Assembly: GCF_014649495.1 (NCBI RefSeq)
Contig: NZ_BMTD01000023.1
Span: 56,359-120,358 of the forward strand
Origin: Streptomyces filipinensis
GTDB taxonomy: Bacteria; Actinomycetota; Actinomycetes; Streptomycetales; Streptomycetaceae
Reading direction: 5' to 3'
Length of the DNA stretch: 64,000 bases
Shown: positions 1 to 8,688 of the stretch, piece by piece
Layout: each line of letters begins with the position of its first letter
How positions within the stretch are numbered: the first letter of the stretch is position 1
Notes under the pieces: model-generated
Told to the model about the DNA's origin: nothing
Databases searched by the model: none
What the model saw: only the letters and a program-made list of their open reading frames with translations
Translations under genes and position numbers: made by a program

Positions 1-885
1 ACCGTGTGCTCCCTGACGCTGGGCGCGGTGGCCGAGCCGACCGTGGCGCACCTGCTGGAACCGGTGTTCGAGGCGGTGCATCTGCCGGACGGCATGGTCC
101 ATCCGCTCGGCTATGTGATCGCGTTGGCGGCGGTGGTCTTCTTCCACCTGGTCATCGGCGAGATGGTGCCGAAGAACCTGGCGATGGCGGCCCCCGAGAA
201 GGCGGCGCTCTGGCTGAGCCCGGGCCTGGTGTACTTCGCCCGGCTGTGCAAGCCGATCACGGTGTCCCTCGGCGCCTGCGCCCAGGCGATCCTGCGCCTC
301 TTCCGGGTCGAGCCCAAGGACGAGGTGGAGGCTGTGGTCACCAGCGAGCAGCTCAACCGTCTGCTGGAGGACTCCGGCCAGGCGGGCCTGCTCGACCCCG
401 AGGAGCGGGAACGGCTGGAGGACGCGCTGGAACTGGGCTCCCGCCCGGTGACGGACGTCCTGCTGCGCCGGGAGTCCCTGGTCACGGTGAACCCTGCGGT
501 CACCCCGGGACGCATCGTCGAGCTGACGGCCCGCACGGGGTACTCCCGCTTCCCGGTCGCCGCCACGGACAAGGGCCCCTTCATGGGGTATGTGCACGTC
601 AAGGACGTCCTGGACCTGGAGGACTCCGACCGTGCGGTGCCGCAGCACGTGTGGCGCCCGATGGCTACCCTGCGGGCCGAGCTGCCGCTCGACGACGCGT
701 TGACCGTGATGCGCCGGGCGGCGACGCATCTGGCCCAGGTGGCGGATGCGTCCGGCAAGGTGCTGGGTCTGGTGGCCCTGGAGGACGTCCTGGAGATGCT
801 GGTGGGCGAGGTCCGGGACCCGGCACACCGGGAGATGCCGGAACCGCGGCTGAGCGGGGAGCCGGAAGAGGTACTCGCCACCTAG
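1..885 (+). CDS. CNNM/CBS-domain membrane protein, CorC/HlyC type (5' truncated)
   Basis: The reading frame is open from the first base, so the N-terminus lies outside the window. What remains is about 294 residues. The first ~100 hold the end of a CNNM (DUF21) transmembrane domain, with the typical GEMVPKNLA motif near residue 55 followed by hydrophobic segments. A CBS-domain pair follows from about residue 145 to 275 (VTDVLLRRESLVTV... and LGLVALEDVLEMLVGEV). The end of the protein is short, so the usual C-terminal CorC/HlyC domain seems absent. Family members are linked to magnesium or cobalt efflux or membrane integrity, and the CBS pair probably senses adenine nucleotides. It converges on the AAA ATPase gene to the right. 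Function is inferred from the family only. Confidence 0.85.
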   Translation, partial: TVCSLTLGAVAEPTVAHLLEPVFEAVHLPDGMVHPLGYVIALAAVVFFHLVIGEMVPKNLAMAAPEKAALWLSPGLVYFARLCKPITVSLGACAQAILRLFRVEPKDEVEAVVTSEQLNRLLEDSGQAGLLDPEERERLEDALELGSRPVTDVLLRRESLVTVNPAVTPGRIVELTARTGYSRFPVAATDKGPFMGYVHVKDVLDLEDSDRAVPQHVWRPMATLRAELPLDDALTVMRRAATHLAQVADASGKVLGLVALEDVLEMLVGEVRDPAHREMPEPRLSGEPEEVLAT

Positions 886-896
886 CCCGGGTCGTC

Positions 897-950
897 GCGG
901 GGAGCTGTGCGGCCGCGGGGTGTGCCGTGGCCGATCGCGCGGTTCCCCGC
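897..950. terminator. Possible terminator between convergent genes
   Basis: GCGGGGA at 897-903 can pair with TCCCCGC at 944-950. The loop between is long and itself GC-rich, with further internal pairing. It lies between two convergent stop codons, where a bidirectional terminator is expected. There is no T-tract. Confidence 0.35.
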
Positions 951-966
951 ACCCCCGCGCGGTGCC

Positions 967-2829
967 CTACATGCCCGACGGATCGTGCGGCCCCCGCCCC
1001 GACAGGACCTCCCCGTACGCCTGCATCAGGTCCGGCAGCCGTAGCGTCGCCAGGTCCTCCCGGGACAGGGAACCCGCGTACGTCGACAGCCGCAGATCCC
1101 GGTAGGCACAGCTCTTCTCGTACAGGGTCCGCAGGAACCGCCCGTTGCCCAGCTCGTCGATCCACCCCTGATCGACCACGTGCCCCGCGATCGAGCGCAG
1201 CTCCTCCAGCGCCTCTTCGTCCCACACGTCCCCGTTCTCCGCCGCGAGCACCCTGCCGATCTCGGTGAGTTCCAGCGGCCGGTAGGAGGGGAAGTCCACC
1301 CGGCTCGTGAAACGGGACGACAGCCCGGGGTTCGCCGCCAGCAGCCGGTCCATGCCCTCCGGGTAGCCGGCGAGGATCACCACGAGATGGTCCCGGTTGT
1401 CCTCGGCCCGCTTCAGCAGCACCTGCAAGGCCTCGTCGCCGTACGCGTCCCCCTTGCCGTAACCCGAGTTGGACAGCGAGTACGCCTCGTCCACGAACAG
1501 CACCCCGCCGATCGCGGAGTCGATCAGCTCGTTGGCCTTCACGGCCGTCTGCCCGAGGTACTCGCCGACCAGATCGGCCCGCTGGGCCTCGACCAGGTGG
1601 TCACCGCCGAGCAGCCCGAGGGCGTAGAAGACCCGGCCGAGGATCCGGGCCACGGTGGTCTTCCCGGTCCCCGAGGGCCCCGAGAAGACGAAATGCCGTT
1701 TCGGCGGCTGCACCGGCAGTCCCTGCCCGGCCCGCAGCCGGGCCATGTTCAACTGCGCGGACAACGCCTTGACCTGGCGCTTCACCGGTTCCAGCCCCAC
1801 CATGCGCTCCAGCTCCGCGAGCGCCTCCTCAAGGAGCGCGGGATCGGTCGGACCGGCCGGGATCGGCGACGAGGGGACACCCGTCTTCAGCCGCACCGCC
1901 GGATCGGTCACCGAGGGCAGGGGCCCGGTCGGCAGATCGGGCTCCGGCAGCCGCAGATCACGGCCGTCGGCGCCGAAGAGGGGGTCATACGCGTCCGGCC
2001 CGTCCACGCTGTCCTGCCCGGCCCCCGCCAGGGTGATCGCGGCGAGGTCGGCGGCGTCGTCGTACCCGTCGCCCTCGGCGATCGCCGCGAGCCGCGCCGA
2101 CGTGTCCATGAACGCCGGGTCGACGCGGTGCACCGCGCGGTACAGGGGGAGCGCCGCGGCGCTGCGGCCCGTACCCTCGTGCGCCCGGGCCAGCCAGTAG
2201 CGCAGCTCCTTGCGCTGGGGCTGCTCGCTGCGGCAGCGCATCAGCGCCGCCGACAGCAGGGGTTCGGCCTGTCCGTACGTCTCCAGCCGGACCCGGGCCA
2301 TGCCGCCGAAGAGTCCGGCCTCGATGCCGAGCATGGGATCGTCCAGCAGCGAGTCGGTGTGCCGCACCAGCTGCTCCCAGTCCTTGACCAGATAGGCGCG
2401 GCACGCGTGCAGGAAGCGGACCTGGGGGTCGGTGTCGACCGGGGGCAGCCCGGCGAGGGCCCGGTCCAGCTCGGGCACGTGCCGGCCGTCCAGCCAGTGC
2501 GAGGCGTGCGCCAGCAGCAGATCGCGCGGGCTCTCCAGCACCGGCTGTACCCACCAGCCCAGCCAGTACCAGGAGTTGAGGGTCCGGCGGTGCCGGGCGC
2601 GCTGTTCGCCGAAGCGGTCGCGGTGCCGGAACATCCTGAGCAGCGAGGTCGTCGTGTCGACCCGGAGCGCGTGCAGCCCGAGCCAGCCGTCGGCCATTCC
2701 CGGGTCCATCCGCACCGCGATGCGGAACTCCTCCTCCGCCTGCGGATAGGCGCCCATCGTGTAGGCGTCCACCCCGCGCAGCCAGGCCAGGTCGGCCGGG
2801 GCCTCGGGGCCCTGCGTGCCGAAGTCCAT
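967..2829 (-). CDS. CbxX/EccA-like AAA+ ATPase with N-terminal TPR-like region
   Basis: A 620-residue protein. Residues ~20-300 are helical and TPR-like, and ~330-600 form one AAA+ domain. Walker A (GPSGTGKTT) is near residues 384-392, Walker B (VLFVDEAYSL) near 440-449, and an arginine-finger region (SSRFTSRVDF) near 510. This is the EccA/CbxX architecture: EccA ATPases assist type VII (ESX) secretion and act in the cytosol. No other ESX genes (EccB-E, EsxA/B) are in the window, so this copy stands alone. Streptomyces genomes usually hold several such orphan paralogues. The product could act as a chaperone-like remodelling ATPase outside secretion. The ATPase assignment is firm; the ESX role is inference. 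Confidence 0.85.
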   Translation of the reverse strand: MDFGTQGPEAPADLAWLRGVDAYTMGAYPQAEEEFRIAVRMDPGMADGWLGLHALRVDTTTSLLRMFRHRDRFGEQRARHRRTLNSWYWLGWWVQPVLESPRDLLLAHASHWLDGRHVPELDRALAGLPPVDTDPQVRFLHACRAYLVKDWEQLVRHTDSLLDDPMLGIEAGLFGGMARVRLETYGQAEPLLSAALMRCRSEQPQRKELRYWLARAHEGTGRSAAALPLYRAVHRVDPAFMDTSARLAAIAEGDGYDDAADLAAITLAGAGQDSVDGPDAYDPLFGADGRDLRLPEPDLPTGPLPSVTDPAVRLKTGVPSSPIPAGPTDPALLEEALAELERMVGLEPVKRQVKALSAQLNMARLRAGQGLPVQPPKRHFVFSGPSGTGKTTVARILGRVFYALGLLGGDHLVEAQRADLVGEYLGQTAVKANELIDSAIGGVLFVDEAYSLSNSGYGKGDAYGDEALQVLLKRAEDNRDHLVVILAGYPEGMDRLLAANPGLSSRFTSRVDFPSYRPLELTEIGRVLAAENGDVWDEEALEELRSIAGHVVDQGWIDELGNGRFLRTLYEKSCAYRDLRLSTYAGSLSREDLATLRLPDLMQAYGEVLSGRGPHDPSGM

Positions 2830-3105
2830 CCCGTCCCCCCACAGACCGTGCCCCCGTGGTTCACCACCGGGCAGTCGCCCGACGGCCGCCGCAGTCGAAC
2901 CGCCGTGCCGCGGACCGGAGTTACCGGTGCGCGAGGCAGCCTCGAAGGTCGCACCGAGGGCATCGTACCCGCGCGATGACCGCGTGCCGAAGGGTGCCGC
3001 GCAGGCCGTTCGACGAGGTGGGAGCAGACGGGGCGCACAGGGTTTCGTGACCGACGGTGAGCGGATCGGTGCATGGGGCGCCCGGAAAATCGTCCGCGGG
3101 CAGAA
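2830..3105. other. Intergenic stretch upstream of the AAA ATPase gene
   Basis: Together with the small-RNA candidate at 3106-3208, this makes a 428-base gap between two leftward genes. I see no credible coding frame here and no clear promoter. It may be the long 5' leader of the ATPase gene if transcription starts near 3172. Confidence 0.4.
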
Positions 3106-3172
3106 CGAAGCCCCCGATCACGGGGGAACAACCGGGGGCTTCGCGTCTGGGGGCGGCGCCGATTGGCCGCAC
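3106..3172 (-). ncRNA. Candidate small RNA or attenuator leader
   Basis: Read leftward, a promoter-like pair (3179-3208) is followed after about 30 nt by a hairpin. CGAAGCCCCCG (3133-3143 on the complement) pairs perfectly with CGGGGGCTTCG (3106-3116), an 11-bp stem. A second C-rich block between them (complement of 3121-3126) can pair with the same right arm, so two exclusive structures are possible. This gives either a ~70-nt terminated small RNA or an attenuator ahead of the ATPase gene at 2829. It could also be just the terminator of the kinase-like gene ending at 3258. No leader peptide was found. Confidence 0.35.
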
Positions 3173-3178
3173 ATTGAG

Positions 3179-3208
3179 AACGTAAGTCCTGTACGGGGCC
3201 CCGGTCAA
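3179..3208 (-). promoter_or_regulatory. Promoter-like -35/-10 pair, leftward
   Basis: On the complement, TTGACC (3203-3208) and TACGTT (3179-3184) are separated by 18 nt, a reasonable match to the vegetative HrdB pattern. It points at the hairpin at 3106-3143. Confidence 0.4.
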
Positions 3209-3257
3209 GCCGAGTTGAGGCCTTCGGGGAAGTTCCTCCGTACGTGTCTTCACAGCT

Positions 3258-3878
3258 TCACCACAATGACGAAGGGCTGTTACTCTGGGTCACGCTTTGG
3301 TCCGGTCCACCGGTTGACGCGGGCCCCGGCAGCACCTCGTACCCCTCCGGCGCCTGTCGTACCAGGAGATCGGCATGGGGGCGCGAGGGGTCCTCGGCGA
3401 AGTGCGCGTGCTCCGCCTTCACCCAGCCGTCCCAGAACTCCCGTTGCTCCGCCCCGTCCCGCCGCCGGCCGCGCGCCCAGGACTCCTGGCGGGGCAGCTC
3501 CATCCACAGCAGCAGGGCCAGGTGCGGGCGCAGCGCCCGGCGCCCGGCCCCCACGCCCTCGACGAGGACCACGGGCGCCGCGGGCAGGGGGAGCGGTGCG
3601 GTGAACGTACGGGCCTGCCAGTCGTACGGCGTGTAGTGCGCGCTCTCGCCGCGGGCCAGCGGCCGGATCACCTGGGCCATGAGCCGGTCGGTCCACTCGA
3701 AGAGCTGCTCGTGGCTGGCGATGTCGTCGAGGTGCAGCACCGGAGCCCCGCCGAGCGCGGCGGCCACCCGCCCGGCGAAGGTGGACTTTCCGGAGCCGGC
3801 GTGCCCGTCGACGCCGAGCAGCCGGACCGGGCCGAGGGAGGGGGGAAGCCCGCGCAGCCGGGCGGCGAGGTCGAGAAT
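3258..3878 (-). CDS. Uridine-kinase-like P-loop NTPase with possible ATT start
   Basis: The frame encodes LLGVDGHAGSGKSTFAGRV, a clear Walker A (GHAGSGKST), followed by a conserved LHLDD segment and VVLVEGVGAGR. This is the layout of uridine kinase/phosphoribulokinase-like NTPases. The first ATG, GTG or TTG in frame is the GTG at 3765-3767, which lies after the P-loop and would delete the catalytic site. Going upstream, the frame meets a TGA near 3990 without any standard start codon. The best candidate is ATT at 3876-3878, with a GGGGA Shine-Dalgarno-like block 6 nt before it, giving 206 residues. Homologues start at about this point as I recall. It likely phosphorylates a nucleoside or related small molecule; the substrate is unknown. 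Confidence 0.7.
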   Translation of the reverse strand: MLDLAARLRGLPPSLGPVRLLGVDGHAGSGKSTFAGRVAAALGGAPVLHLDDIASHEQLFEWTDRLMAQVIRPLARGESAHYTPYDWQARTFTAPLPLPAAPVVLVEGVGAGRRALRPHLALLLWMELPRQESWARGRRRDGAEQREFWDGWVKAEHAHFAEDPSRPHADLLVRQAPEGYEVLPGPASTGGPDQSVTQSNSPSSLW

Positions 3879-4138
3879 GGTGGGTCCCCGGTGTGGGTCG
3901 GTGTGGGCGGTTCTCCGGAAACAGTCTAGTAGTGGCCCATAGTGGCCGGAGCGTCGAGGCCGCCGGACCGGAATAGGTGGGGGCTTGAATCATCGGCTGG
4001 CGGCCAGTCAATGACCAGGATAAACATTCGCGAATCCCCTGACCGATATGTCGAATTCGGCGTTCCGGGTGTGCCCGTAACTGAGTATGGTGCCTCCAGC
4101 GCAACCGGTGTGCGTCGTACGGGGACTGGCGGGGGGAC

Positions 4139-5095
4139 ATGGCCGCGGAGTTATTCGAAGGGCACTATGTGTGGCATCCGGCGGCCGACGACCGTGTCCT
4201 GGCGAGCGTATGCGTCGATGTGCGCGCCGGACGTTATCGATACGCGTACGAGGCCCTCGCCGAGACGCGTTCCGACTTCGCCCTGCGCGCGCATCGCTCG
4301 CTGGTCCTCGCCTCCGAGGCCGCCGGCACCGATCTGGTCGAGCGCTGGCTCGCCGAGGAGCCGACGCCCGAGGCGGCGCTGATGTGGGCCCGGGTCGCGG
4401 TCCAGCGCGCGCTGCGGGCCGCCGACGCGCGCGACGAGCGGGCCGAGGCGCTGGAGCGGATCGCCCTGACCGCCTGCGACCGGGCCGCCGCCCTGGCCCC
4501 CGAGGACCCCACGCCCTGGGTCGCCAAGCTCGCCATGGCCCGGCTGCACCAGCTGCGCGAGCCGGCCCCGCAGGGCCTGCTCACCGCCCCGCCCGGGCCC
4601 TGGCGGCTGTTCGCGCACATCCTCTCGCTCGATCCCTGGCACCGCGAGGCCCACCACCGCTTCCTGTCGTTCTTCTTCACGCGCCACGGCGGTTCGGTCA
4701 ACGCGGCCTGGGACGTGGCCGCCTTCCTCAGCCAGCGGGCGCCCGCCGACTGCGCCCTCCGGCTGCTGCCCCTGGTGGCCCTGGTGGAGAGCTACAACCC
4801 CACCCAGCTGCTCGCCGACCGCGTCTGGGAACAGCCGCAGTGGCGCTCCACCGCGCTGGCGATCTACCACAACTGGCTGCCGGCGGTCGCCGGTTACCGC
4901 TTCACACCGGTGCTCGACCTGGCCTACCTCGCGCACGCGCTGGTCATGGCCCAGCGCGAGTTCGAGGCCCGGGCGGTGTTCACCGCGATGGGTCCGTACG
5001 CCTCGCGCATGCCCTGGAGTGCCTTCGGCGACCCCGCCGAGCAGCTCTCCCGGGCCCGGCGCGCCTGCGGCCTGCCCGTCCCGCGGCCCGACTGA
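4139..5095 (+). CDS. Conserved Streptomyces protein, helical/TPR-like, unknown function
   Basis: A 318-residue protein starting at ATG 4139 with a GGGGGG-rich ribosome binding site just before it. It has no signal peptide and no membrane segment. The sequence is alanine- and leucine-rich with regular helical spacing (for example ALERIALTACDRAAALAPEDPTPWVAKLAMARL), as in TPR-type solenoids. No catalytic motif is recognisable. It is followed 64 nt later by the amino-acid permease on the same strand and may be cotranscribed with it. I know proteins like this only as hypothetical proteins in Streptomyces. Confidence 0.75.
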   Translation: MAAELFEGHYVWHPAADDRVLASVCVDVRAGRYRYAYEALAETRSDFALRAHRSLVLASEAAGTDLVERWLAEEPTPEAALMWARVAVQRALRAADARDERAEALERIALTACDRAAALAPEDPTPWVAKLAMARLHQLREPAPQGLLTAPPGPWRLFAHILSLDPWHREAHHRFLSFFFTRHGGSVNAAWDVAAFLSQRAPADCALRLLPLVALVESYNPTQLLADRVWEQPQWRSTALAIYHNWLPAVAGYRFTPVLDLAYLAHALVMAQREFEARAVFTAMGPYASRMPWSAFGDPAEQLSRARRACGLPVPRPD

Positions 5096-5159
5096 TCCGG
5101 CGGGCCGGTCCCGCTCGTTCCTGTTCGTCCCCGCTCCCCAACGAGAGAAAGGCCGATCT

Positions 5160-6701
5160 GTGTCGGAACGGATGTCGACGCCACGGGCCAAGGCCCGCGG
5201 CGGTGAAGACCCGGTCGTGCTCGACGACGACGCCACCCTGCACGCGATGGGTTATCCGCGGAAACTCACCCGGCGCTTCCAGGCGTTCGACAATTTCGCG
5301 ATCTCCTTCACCATCATCAATATCCTCTCGGGTATTTTCTCGTCCTTCGGATTCGGTATGAACGCGGGCGGCCCCCGTATTCTCGTGTTCGGCTGGATCG
5401 GTGTCTGCGTCATGGTGCTGCTCATTGGTGCGGCCATGGCGGAAGTCGCCTCCGCCTATCCGACGAGCGGCGCGCTGTATTTCTCCGCCGGTAAACTTGC
5501 AAAGCGGCACAAGGGTGCCTGGTCCTGGTACACGGGCTGGCTGAACTTCGTCGGACAGATCGGCGGCACCGCCGCCACCGGCTATGCGGCCGCCACCTTC
5601 GTCCAGGCCTTCGTGCAGCTGCAGTGGCCCTCGTACCAGGCGACCGCGCACCAGACGGTGCTGATCACGGCCCTGATCATCGTCCTGCAGGGCCTCGCCA
5701 ACACCTACACGGTCCAGCTCGTCGCCGTCCTGAACCGCATTTCCGTGTGGTGGCTGCTGATCGGACTCGTGGTGATCGTGGGCGCACTCATAGTGATGCC
5801 GGATCACCATCAGCCGGTGTCGTTCGTGACGCATTTCGAGAACAACACCGGCTTCACGAGCGGACTTTACGGAGGCATGCTCGGGCTGCTGGTCACCAGC
5901 TGGACGTTCACCGGGTTCGACGGCAGCTTCCACATGTCCGAGGAAACGGTCCGCGCGACGGTCAACGCGCCCCGGGGCATCACGCGCGCCATCGGCTATT
6001 CGGCGATCACCGGTCTGATCCTGATGCTGGCACTGGTCTACAGCATTGGCGACTACTCCAAGGTGGCCGGTTCCGATGCGCCGCCGGTCCAGATTCTCAT
6101 CGACGGCCTCGGACTGGGCGCCGCCAAGGTCATGCTCCTCATCGTCATCGGCGCGATGCTCTTCTGCGGTCTCGCCAACCTCACCAGCAACACCCGGCAG
6201 ATCTTCGCCTTCTCCCGGGACGGTGCCATGCCCGGCTCCCACTGGTGGCACTCCGTCTCGCCGCGCACCCGTACGCCCGTGAAGGCGGTGTGGCTCGCGG
6301 TGGTCTGCTCGCTGGCCCTGGTCGTGCCCGGCTGGTGGTCCCACACCGCCTTCACGGCCATCGTCAGTGTCAACGTGGTCGGTCTCTTCCTGGCCTACGC
6401 CGTGCCGATCTTCCTGCGGCTGCGGCTCGGCGACGGGTTCCAGCCGGGGCCCTGGCACCTGGGCCGCTGGGGCCGGCCGGTCGGCTGGCTGGCGGTGGTC
6501 TGGATCGTGCTCAGCAGCGTGCTGTTCATGCTGCCGCAGGCCTCGCCCATCACCGCCGACTCGTTCAACTACGCGCCGATCGCCCTCGCGGTCGTGCTGG
6601 TCGTGGCGACGGTGTGGTGGTTCGCCACGGCCCGCCGCCGCTTCCAGGGGCCGATCAGCTACGGCGGCCCCGACGAGGTCGCGGCGATGGACCTCGTCTG
6701 A
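5160..6701 (+). CDS. APC-superfamily amino-acid permease
   Basis: A 513-residue integral membrane protein with about 12 hydrophobic segments. The start is GTG 5160, preceded by GAGAGAAAGG. The N-terminus (AMGYPRKLTRRFQAFDNFAISFTIINILSG, positions ~25-55) and the glycine-rich first helices (SAYPTSGALYFSAGKL) are typical of the amino acid/choline/GABA branch of the APC family. Members exchange or import amino acids or amines driven by the proton gradient. The substrate cannot be told from sequence, though GABA- or choline-permease-like is the closest resemblance. It lies directly after the unknown gene at 4139. Confidence 0.88.
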   Translation: MSERMSTPRAKARGGEDPVVLDDDATLHAMGYPRKLTRRFQAFDNFAISFTIINILSGIFSSFGFGMNAGGPRILVFGWIGVCVMVLLIGAAMAEVASAYPTSGALYFSAGKLAKRHKGAWSWYTGWLNFVGQIGGTAATGYAAATFVQAFVQLQWPSYQATAHQTVLITALIIVLQGLANTYTVQLVAVLNRISVWWLLIGLVVIVGALIVMPDHHQPVSFVTHFENNTGFTSGLYGGMLGLLVTSWTFTGFDGSFHMSEETVRATVNAPRGITRAIGYSAITGLILMLALVYSIGDYSKVAGSDAPPVQILIDGLGLGAAKVMLLIVIGAMLFCGLANLTSNTRQIFAFSRDGAMPGSHWWHSVSPRTRTPVKAVWLAVVCSLALVVPGWWSHTAFTAIVSVNVVGLFLAYAVPIFLRLRLGDGFQPGPWHLGRWGRPVGWLAVVWIVLSSVLFMLPQASPITADSFNYAPIALAVVLVVATVWWFATARRRFQGPISYGGPDEVAAMDLV

Positions 6702-6861
6702 CGGAGGTGCGGCCCGGTCGGCTGCGCGGGGGCTGCTCCGGCGGCTCCCCGCGCCCCTCGGGGAGCCGCACCGCCGTGGGTCTCCGGGGCGCGGCGGCAC
6801 CCGGCCGGCGCCGCCGCCCCCGGCCCGCGCGGGCTCCGTCCAGCCGCTCATGAGATCTTCC

Positions 6862-6877
6862 ACTGGATCAGACCAAT
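6862..6877. promoter_or_regulatory. DasR-like (dre/chi-type) site
   Basis: ACTGGATCAGACCAAT agrees with the DasR consensus ACTGGTCTAGACCAGT at 12 of 16 positions and with the chitinase TGGTCCAGACC repeat type. It lies about 120 nt before the C39-family gene. The match is weaker than at the chitinase or crr. Confidence 0.35.
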
Positions 6878-6995
6878 ATTCATCGCGCGGCATGCGCCGA
6901 AGTGCTGGCAGGGGCATGCCCGCTGCTCCATAGTTGGCGCACACGTGCAGCAGATCAGCCCCGACCGCACCACACACCTGGGGGTAATCGCGCCC

Positions 6996-8366
6996 ATGAG
7001 CAGAGCCGAACAGCCGTCCCGCAGAACCGTCCTGACCGCCGCCGTCGCCGCGGCGGTGGCCGGCGGAACGGCCCCCGCTGCCGCCGCCGCTCAGCGGCCC
7101 GCCGCCGAGGCCGACGGCCCTGGCGGGCCGCCGGCCCGCCCGATCGACTACCACGCCTGGACCACGTACAGCGAGTGGCGCCTCGGCACCTCCCAGGGCG
7201 TGCGGGCCGTCGCCGGACCCCGCCCCGGCCTCGTGATCGGCGCCCCCGCCGGCCGCAGCGACTACACCGACCCGCACACCGGCACGACCGCCACCTGGGA
7301 ATACGCCGTCTGGACCTCTCCGGTCCACCGGCTCACCGTGCCCGCCACCGAGGCCGTCGCCTCCTGGAACGCCCACACCCCGGAGGGCACCTGGCTCCAG
7401 GTGGAACTGCAGGGCACGTACTCCGACGGCACCGACACCCCGTGGTACGTGATGGGCCGCTGGGCGGCCGGCGACCAGGACATCAAGCGGACCTCGGTGG
7501 ACGGCCAGACCGACGGCAAGAGCACCGTCTGGACCGACACCTTCGCCATCGGCGACGCGAGCACCGGCCTGCGCCTGGCGTCGTACCGGCTGCGCCTCAC
7601 CCTGTACCGCCGGCCCGGCACGCGTCTGACCCCCACCGTGTGGCGGCTCGGCGCCATGGGCTCCGACATCCCCGACCGCTTCACCGTCCCCGCCTCCACC
7701 CCCGGCCTGGCCCAGGAACTGGTCGTCCCGCGCTACTCGCAGGAGATCCACAAGGGCCAGTACCCGGAGTACGACAACGGCGGCGAGGCCTGGTGCAGCC
7801 CCACCTCCTCGCAGATGATCGTCGAGTACTGGGGCGGCCGGCTCACCCCCGAGCAGCTGTCCTGGGTCGACCCCGCCTACGCCGACCCGCAGGTCGACAA
7901 CGCCGCCCGCTTCACCTACGACTACCAGTACGAGGGCTGCGGCAACTGGCCGTTCAACGCGGCCTACGCGGCGACCTTCGAGGGCCTGCAGGGTGTGGTC
8001 ACACGGCTCGCCTCGCTCACCGACCTGGAGACGCTGATCGCGGCCGGCATCCCGGCCATAACGTCCCAGTCGTTCCTGAAGACGGAGCTGACCGGCGCCG
8101 GCTACGGCACTTCCGGCCATCTGATGACCGTGATCGGCTTCACCGCGGACGGCGATGTGATCGCCAACGATCCGGCCTCGCCGGGCGACGACGCGGTACG
8201 GCGGGTCTATCTGCGCCGTGAGTTCGAGAACATCTGGCTCCGGACCAAGCGGTACAACGCCTCCGGGAAGGTCGTCTCCGGCACCGGCGGGATCTGCTAC
8301 CTCTACTTCCCGGCCCATCCGAGCCCGCGCCGGCGCAAGGCGCTCGAGGCGGTGGGCGTGCGCTGA
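6996..8366 (+). CDS. Secreted peptidase C39-family protein (Tat signal)
   Basis: The start chosen is ATG 6996, because it puts SRRTVLTAAVAAAVAGG, a twin-arginine signal, at the N-terminus and has a GGGGG block upstream. The product is 456 residues. The C-terminal ~220 residues form a C39-like papain-fold domain: the likely catalytic Cys is in GGEAWCSPTSSQM, His in TSGHLMTVIGF, and Asn/Asp in VIANDPASP. The first half is a beta-rich region of unknown role. The protein is probably exported folded and may cleave peptides or cell-wall cross-links. This standalone type has no ABC transporter domain, unlike bacteriocin-processing C39 enzymes. It is followed by a tiny membrane protein and a TetR gene. 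Confidence 0.8.
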   Translation: MSRAEQPSRRTVLTAAVAAAVAGGTAPAAAAAQRPAAEADGPGGPPARPIDYHAWTTYSEWRLGTSQGVRAVAGPRPGLVIGAPAGRSDYTDPHTGTTATWEYAVWTSPVHRLTVPATEAVASWNAHTPEGTWLQVELQGTYSDGTDTPWYVMGRWAAGDQDIKRTSVDGQTDGKSTVWTDTFAIGDASTGLRLASYRLRLTLYRRPGTRLTPTVWRLGAMGSDIPDRFTVPASTPGLAQELVVPRYSQEIHKGQYPEYDNGGEAWCSPTSSQMIVEYWGGRLTPEQLSWVDPAYADPQVDNAARFTYDYQYEGCGNWPFNAAYAATFEGLQGVVTRLASLTDLETLIAAGIPAITSQSFLKTELTGAGYGTSGHLMTVIGFTADGDVIANDPASPGDDAVRRVYLRREFENIWLRTKRYNASGKVVSGTGGICYLYFPAHPSPRRRKALEAVGVR

Positions 8367-8467
8367 CCGTGTGAGCAAGCTCATCGCCGCACATGGCGCC
8401 GCGGGTGGCAAGGTGGACAAACGGGTGGGGGACCCGCTCTGTACGTCCGACCTCTGTGAGTACCACG

Positions 8468-8608
8468 ATGACCGCACACCCGGCCACCGCCACCCGCGTC
8501 CGCACCGGCGGCCCCCAGGAAGACGGCCCGAAGATCCTCGAACACGTCATGGGCTGGGTCCTCGTGGCCGTCGTCGCGATGTTCGTGACCCAGCTCGGTC
8601 TGCTCTGA
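8468..8608 (+). CDS. Small single-span membrane protein
   Basis: A 46-residue protein. The N-terminal half is polar (MTAHPATATRVRTGG...), and the C-terminal half is one hydrophobic helix (VMGWVLVAVVAMFVTQLGL). GC-rich codon use matches the neighbours. It sits between the C39-family gene and the TetR gene on the same strand. Function unknown. Confidence 0.55.
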   Translation: MTAHPATATRVRTGGPQEDGPKILEHVMGWVLVAVVAMFVTQLGLL

Positions 8609-8688
8609 ACCGACCGCTCACGTGTGCGGCATGTTCTGACATACTGCGGAGGTCCCGCCGACCGCCTGGAACAGGGCCGAAATTGAAT

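Noticed and set aside
2921..3253. 110-codon frame over the small-RNA candidate, considered as a leader peptide gene
   Set aside because: No run of regulatory codons, codon use not typical, and it crosses the promoter and hairpin.
3258..3767. GTG 3767 as the start of the kinase-like gene
   Set aside because: It would delete the Walker A motif that the frame clearly encodes upstream.
4980..8477. Very long open frame (1165 codons) on the complement
   Set aside because: It runs antisense through the permease and C39-family genes; composition is Arg/Gly/Asp-rich as expected for the shadow of GC-rich coding DNA.
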